This document shows, piece after piece, positions 58,776 through 64,000 of a stretch of DNA of 64,000 nt. A program made the position numbers and the translations under genes. Source of the DNA: Serripes groenlandicus. Taxonomy: Eukaryota; Mollusca; Bivalvia; Cardiida; Cardiidae. The notes under the pieces are model-generated. The model worked only from the letters and a program-made list of their open reading frames with translations, made no database searches and had not been told where the DNA came from. Where the stretch lies: assembly GCA_031761405.1 (NCBI GenBank), contig JASEVX010000011.1, positions 33,375,822 through 33,439,821 on the forward strand. Direction: 5' to 3'. Within the stretch, counting starts at the first letter, position 1, and each line of letters opens with the position of its first letter.

Positions 58776-59540
58776 TTCTAACCAAACTGCACGAAGTGGC
58801 AGGCTGATACTTTCTTCATTCTTCATAGCCATTACACCCCTCAGCCTTCAGTTTTTATTGCATATTTGAACTTTTTATTTTTTCAATTTTTCTGACAAAG
58901 TGTACGCGTTGGCGTACGTGCTAATGCCTGGATGCGCGCTTGCATGCACTGTTTTCCACACCGTAAATGGTGGCCCAATTCACCCATGTCACTATGTGAA
59001 TGTGTAGGGGTAGGAAAATGCTTGTGGATCAAAGTGTTTGTTTGCAGTATTCATTCCCCACTTGTAAGTTATGTGTAACTTAAACAAGAAATTATGTATT
59101 CAATATACTAGTGTTTTTTGGTACGTAACCTTTTTTTTTACCATCACCTCAGCCAAAGGCTGCAAATTCATATAACTTGGCATGGATGTTCTTTGCATGG
59201 CCACACTTTTACAGTAGATCACATGATTCCATTCAGTACACAACTTGTTGCCATGTCGTCAAAAAAGAAAAACTATTAAATTCTTTTTGTCAGAAACTAC
59301 TGGCCCAGCCGGATTTCAAAATAATGTCTCTGAAATGTTCCTTGACCTAACCTCTTTGAAACTCTACCAAGTTTTCTCGAGTTGGTGCAATTTGTAAAAC
59401 ACACAGAAACTACTTGATGGAAGTTGATTTAATATTGACATTTTTCTCAATATAGTATGACAGAAACATCAAAATGTTTCAGCTTAAATCTGCTGTCAAA
59501 TTTTCATTTGATTCTTCATGTCTTAAATGTGTATACTTGT

Positions 59541-60780
59541 GAGCGATACAGGGCCAACAAGGTCCTACGGTTTACCAATTGCCAATTTCATAATATTTAA
59601 TGTTTTTGATATGATCTTTCAACTTCTTAACAATAAATACATAAACATAAGCTACAATTGTTATTTCCTTTCACATTTTCCCTACTTTTCCAACCTTCCT
59701 GCAGTCCCCAGGCCGTCAGCACTTTCAGTGCTTTGATTATTATTTATACGACATAGGCGCCGGTTTAAAGGCATTTCAGGATTTTTAAGTGGTTGCCGAC
59801 GTCATCGTCATCACACGATGTTTATCCTTGTATAAGCTTTACTTTAACCTGCAATAAGTTTTCGTCAAGCTCAGAAAACCCAACTTAAGATCTCAGCCAA
59901 AAACCTATGTGCTCCTTACACGAGAATGTACATATATTCTCGTTGTTACTTTGAAGACGGTGAACCATGGATCTGATCTTGTGAAAACAAATATAAGATT
60001 GCTTAAAACATATCTTAATTCCCTGAACAAATCCGATATACCATCGATCTTTAAAATGTAACAGCTTTTGCGTTGGGTACTACTTCAGCAATCATGTATA
60101 TGTCATTTAAAAGGTGCACATTAACATACAGCACATAGCGAAATGCTGGCAAATCTGTATAAATGAAAGTGAAATTATTAAATAGAGTTGAGCGATACAG
60201 GGCCAACAAGGTCCTCCGGTTTTCCTATTGCCAGTTTCATAATATTTAGTATTTTTGATATGATCTGCAGTCTCCAGGCCGGCAGCACTTGCAGTGCTTT
60301 GATTATTATCAATACTACATAGGCGCCGGTTTAAAGGCAATTCAGGAAATGGCTTAAGTGTTTTTTTAAGTGGTTGCTGACGTCATCGTCATCACACGAT
60401 GTTTATTACTTTAACCTGCAATACTTTTGTTGTCAAGCTAAGAAACTCAACTTACGTTCTCAGCCAAAGACCTATGTCCTTCTTACACGAGAACATAGAT
60501 TCTCGTTGTTATTTTGAAGACGGTGTGGCATGAATCTGATCTTGTGAAAATAGATAAGATTGCTCAAAAGATACCTTAATTCCCTGAACAAATCCGATAT
60601 ACCATCGATCTTTAAAATGTAACAGATATTTCGTTGGGTACTACTTCAGCAATCATGTATATGTCATTTAAAAGGTACACATTAACATAAAGCACATTTG
60701 TTCCAGGGGACGACGAAAATATATAAGCGAAATGCTAGAAAATCTCTATAAATGAAAGCGAAATTATTAAATAGCGTTGA
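59541..60780 (+). repeat. Local tandem duplication within unit 2
   Basis: GAGCGATACAGGGCCAACAA starts at about 59,541 and again at about 60,189, with the intervening segment repeated through the GGGTACTACTTCAGCAATC region. Unit 1 has it once (about 16,895-17,540). The join at about 60,188 shows a short TGA overlap. The second copy has an internal deletion. Confidence 0.8.
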
Positions 60781-60895
60781 AAACATTGTGGCAAAAGGAT
60801 AACATATGAGCAATTTCTCCATTTTCCACGATGTTCTCACATGTCGTCAGATGAGGCAGATGCGTCGAATGTGTCTGTAATTGGGAAAGGGTTAA
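60640..60895. mobile_element. piggyBac-like MITE (unit 2)
   Basis: Orthologue of 17380-17665 with a better preserved right end (TTGGGAAAGGGTTAA). It lies immediately after the inner tandem duplication of unit 2. Confidence 0.6.
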
Positions 60896-61511
60896 AATGT
60901 ATAAAACTGTAAACATACAGACACTCCACTTTGTATCTACATTATGTGTACTGTTTAAGCCTCACCACAGGTAAATCGACCTTCAAGCCGATCAAACACG
61001 CCACACGACACACATAGAAAAAATCTACAGAAGATAACTTTGAAAATATCTCGGGGGGATAATTTGGAATTCTTTTTCGATGAAAGTACACTTCAGTATA
61101 GACAAAATAAAGGGGAAATGAAGCAGCTGCTCATAATGAGATATTTCTCCTTTATCCTCTCAATGCTGTTTAATGTTAACAGCTGCATGTCGAAATGCGT
61201 CTGCATTTGTAAATCATAATATATTACGATAACACTATGTTTACATAACCGGAGCCATATAAATACATCTTTATATGTCTCTGGTAAAATACACATATTT
61301 TTATTTCTAGCAGTATTAAAACTAAATGTAAAGAGCCAATAAACATATACATAGACAAAATGAACAAAAACCGAAAAGATAAACAGATAGACAGACATGT
61401 ATACGTGTATAATCACATAGTAAATGTATTGCGATACAACGAAACTATTTCGAATCTGGGTCACAGGTCAGTTTTCGTGTGACATTTTGCTTATCAATAC
61501 AGGGAAGATAA

Positions 61512-61735
61512 CCCTTTCCCACATATAGACGCTTTCTGAGGCCACAGCAGCAAACTAAATTTTGAAAACATTGCGACAAAAGGAGATATTTCTCAAAATG
61601 AGAAATTTGTCCTTTTGCCACAATGTTTTCAAGTCTAGTCTATATGCAACTTTCAATACTGGAGATTTTTAATATAGTCTTTGCGTAGATGTTTTTAACG
61701 TCGTCTGTCTACTGCATATTTATAAGGAGTATGAA
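61512..61735. mobile_element. piggyBac-like MITE, right end decayed
   Basis: Starts CCCTTTCCCACATATAGACG after ATAA; centre AATGAGAAATTTGTCCTTTT; right end degraded near TATAAGGAGTATG. Unit 1 has only a short remnant of the left end at about 20,713. Confidence 0.7.
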
Positions 61736-61871
61736 ATATTTAGCAAGATAGCTTGTACAACAATGGTTATACATGTAACAAGATAAAAAAAAAAACACAC
61801 TGACTCAGTCTCTAGTTACAAGTTACACACATTATAGACTCTTTGACTTCTCATTTACAAATAACAACATG

Positions 61872-62408
61872 CCGAGCCACGGTAGCTCCGTATGAAGTGA
61901 CGCGAGATGTCAGTCCAGGGGTTGTGTGATCGAAACACAACTAGGCCAACATTCTTTCCGAGGCTTAACAAACATGAATGCGACACGCCTCATTCATTCC
62001 AGCCAATAGGACAACAGTCTATGCGGTATAGCAGCCAGTGGTCTGGAAAGACTCGTGTGGCGTACTGGTGTGAGTAAGCCTTGAAAAACATGGTTATCCC
62101 TTTCCCTCATATAGACGCTTTCTGACGCCTCTGCAGCAGACGGCGTTTTGAAAACATAGTGACAAAAGAAGAAATTGCTCAAAACGAGCAATTTCTCCTT
62201 TTGCCACAATGTTTTCCACTTTTAGTCATAGGTTATCCATTTGATTATAGAGATTTTCTAATTTTGACAAAATATGTTTGAAGTCGTCTGCTGCAGAATT
62301 GTCATATGAGGGAAAGGGTTATGTGAACTGCCCGTCGTGATTTGAGTGATTTTGTTGTTGAACAACTGGCTTTAAAACCCAAATAATCAATCAATAAATA
62401 AATAAATA

Positions 62409-62449
<41 letters not shown>
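61872..62449 (+). mobile_element. SINE-1 copy interrupted by a MITE
   Basis: The tRNA-like head starts at about 61872 and the (AATC)n tail runs to about 62449. The body is split by the MITE at 62098-62318. The uninterrupted counterpart in unit 1 is about 20,875-21,140, which in turn lacks most of the tRNA-like head (CACGGTA passes directly into AGCCAACATTC). Confidence 0.88.
62098..62318. mobile_element. piggyBac-like MITE inserted in a SINE with TTAT duplication
   Basis: The 221-bp element has perfect 15-bp terminal repeats (CCCTTTCCCTCATAT). TTAT flanks both sides (62094-62097 and 62319-62322), and unit 1 has a single TTAT at the empty site near 21,036. Centre: GAAATTGCTCAAAACGAGCA. Near-perfect arms suggest recent activity. 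Confidence 0.93.
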
Positions 62450-62519
62450 GTGACACCACGACTCTTGGCAAATCGGATATACGTAAATGCGATATGAACC
62501 GTTGAGATAACCAACTGTA

Positions 62520-62695
62520 TGGCCTCTGCATTATATATCGGCCCGGATCAGCCTGTGCAGTCCGCACAAAGTCTTCTGCTGCAGATATGTCACAATTTGT
62601 CTACATTTGAGTCGTTCCGCAAGAAAACCAACATTATGGCCTCTGCGTAATGTATCGACCCAGATCAGCCTGCGCAGTCCGTACTATTCCGTAAC
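62520..62695. repeat. GATCAGCCTGCGCAG-family fragments beside a piggyBac-like MITE remnant
   Basis: CGGATCAGCCTGTGCAGTCC (62,535) and CAGATCAGCCTGCGCAGTCC (62,660) flank a remnant GTCTTCTGCTGCAGATATG of the other MITE family. Confidence 0.6.
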
Positions 62696-62779
62696 GAATT
62701 AACAGTGTATACAATTAAATATAACTCATGTCCATGTTTGATTCCATGTTCCTTTTTGAAGCTAGACACAAACACAGTA

Positions 62780-63031
62780 TATCGAGGGCTTGGTGTGAAA
62801 CGGTTGTAACTAAAAACCTATTTTGAAAACCCTAGTTTAGGGGCAATTTCGACCCCTTTGTAAACAATGCAAATTTATGTGCCATTGCTCAGAACGAGCA
62901 ATGGCACCTAAATTTCCATTGTTTACCAAGAAAAATGATTTAACGCTTATAAAGACTTTATGGCGAGGTGATAAACCTTGGTAAAAAATTACCGATTTTA
63001 GTTACAACCGTTTCACGCCAAGCCCTCGATA
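62780..63031. mobile_element. TA-flanked MITE with 36-bp inverted termini
   Basis: Both ends read inward as TATCGAGGGCTTGG(T/C)GTG, with 36 bp matching except one mismatch. TA flanks each end (62778-62779, 63032-63033), as for Tc1/mariner-type elements. The centre is GTGCCATTGCTC/AGAACGAGCAATGGCAC, a near-perfect hairpin. Size 252 bp, no coding capacity. Confidence 0.88.
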
Positions 63032-63049
63032 TAGAGTTTATATGTCGCC

Positions 63050-63170
63050 GTATCGGTGGTGTAGTGGTAGATGGTCCTTTTTCAGGTGCGGGAGATCGCG
63101 GGCTCGATCCTAGGCCGAGTCACACCAAATACGTGTGATATAACTTAACACTTGTTGAAATCGGCATTAA
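63050..63170 (+). mobile_element. tRNA-like head joined to a short SINE tail
   Basis: GGTGGTGTAGTGGTAGATGG and GGGCTCGATCC resemble A and B boxes. GTGATATAACTTAACAC and GAAATCGGCATTAAGCC form the tail, which also occurs in unit 1 near 21,080-21,125. Confidence 0.55.
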
Positions 63171-63255
63171 GCCCTATACAAACAAAATATATATATTGTT
63201 ATACGTATCAGATTATTATGTATATCTATACATACACAAATAACGTTGACTTAAG

Positions 63256-63790
63256 CGGCCATTTCACCAATGATTGTTTTTTCCAATCTGCCCGATCTGG
63301 ACCAGATTGTCCCCGATGAATCAATTTGTTTGATCGGCCCGATTGTCGTCCTGAATCGCCTCCAATCGTTCCCGTTCTTGACCCGACTGAGTCCCGACCA
63401 ACGGACGATGGCGGGGGACGAATCACGGACGTTCCTCGCGCAATCGCCGCGTTTCCGGGGCGCAAGTATGCGAAAGTACGCGCAAGTACCCGTAGGTACA
63501 CGGCAAAGGCAAGTAGAGCGGCATAGGCTATACGAAAGCTCCAGAGGGCGGGCGAGACAAGGGGACCTTCAGGGGACCTCGGACGACCAAGACGACCACG
63601 GGCCGACAGTTTTTGATCGGCTTCTGTTCTTCAACTTGTTTAAAATCAGTAGCCGATCACTTTTTCGGTACCCGACCCTCGGAGGACTGAGGCGGTTGCG
63701 CCAGATCTTCCCCCGAAGGTATAGGGTAGTGCTCGACAGTGCTCGCAGGTTCCCGACTATCTTCGCAAAATTGCGGCCGATCGACCAAAA
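63256..63790. other. GC-rich block found only in unit 2
   Basis: Base composition changes sharply from AT-rich flanks to visibly GC-rich sequence with many CGA/CCGA words. A 180-codon plus-strand ORF (63270-63812) runs into the adjoining MITE, has no motif I recognise and is probably chance. It could be a mobile element or captured DNA. Confidence 0.45.
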
Positions 63791-64000
63791 TAATTCTGAC
63801 GCATCTGTGTAGCAAATTACTTTTGAAAACAGTATGACAAAAGGAAAAATATCTCAGAACGAGCAGCTGCTGCTTTTGCGACAACGTATTTAACTCTAAA
63901 TATATCCACAGTCAAATAGTCGGTAAGAAAACCTAAAGCTTTCTTTTACTTAAAGTAATTTTGTGTATATAGCTGATTGCATTGAATGTGTGAAAATGAT

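Larger units (their letters stand above)
46965..63905 (+). repeat. Segmental duplication unit 2
   Basis: Partner of unit 1. Segments present only here include about 52,290-52,590, 55,340-59,010, the inner tandem copy at about 60,190-60,780, MITEs at 61,512 and 62,098, and the GC-rich block 63,256-63,790. The left edge abuts a 28-bp tandem array ending at about 46,968; because unit 1 is cut by the window start, the true left boundary is not known. Confidence 0.9.

Overview
The window looks like bivalve mollusc DNA, probably heterodont. It is AT-rich, its genes are broken by introns, and it is full of tRNA-derived SINEs, palindromic MITEs and low-copy tandem repeats of kinds I associate with bivalve genomes. 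No bacterial features are present. The assignment rests on repeat style and protein family, not on a search.

Layout. A tandem segmental duplication dominates. Unit 1 (about 1-21,415) and unit 2 (about 46,965-63,905) align in the same order and orientation and are offset by about 47 kb at their left ends. Insertions and deletions interrupt both. Each unit carries the 5' part of a minus-strand gene for a PARP12/ZC3HAV1-like protein. In unit 2 the whole gene can be assembled: six coding exons from 51,830 down to 39,818, with consistent splice phases. They encode a 1,393-residue protein with a roughly 735-residue Arg/Asp/Ser/Tyr-rich N-terminal extension, a winged-helix-like segment, five CCCH fingers, two WWE domains and a PARP catalytic domain with an H-Y-I triad. 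In unit 1 only exons 1 and 2 lie in the window; the remaining exons should lie to the left of position 1.

Between the units (21.4-39.8 kb) are a LINE ORF2 relic (22.05-23.07 kb), a MULE transposase pseudogene (23.5-24.6 kb, minus), a kinesin-6 (KIF20-like) pseudogene or broken gene (26.9-29.6 kb, minus), the C-terminal SRCR-domain part of a plus-strand gene (30.6-31.0 kb), a possible pogo-like element and several tandem repeats.

Mobile DNA. Comparing the two units gives natural filled and empty sites: a SINE with a 13-bp target duplication at 4,709-5,009, a 1.97-kb terminal-inverted-repeat element at 18,117-20,086, and a piggyBac-like MITE at 62,098-62,318 that duplicated TTAT. Two MITE families with different termini share nearly the same central hairpin.

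How the genes may work together. PARP12-like proteins bind RNA through CCCH fingers, bind ADP-ribose through WWE domains, and ADP-ribosylate targets during stress and antiviral responses. SRCR proteins are often scavenger or pattern receptors. A duplicated PARP12-like gene near an SRCR gene is compatible with innate-immune gene expansion, but functional linkage is inference only. The most unusual item is the very long charged N-terminal extension, kept open in both copies although their lengths differ by an in-frame block of about 95 codons.
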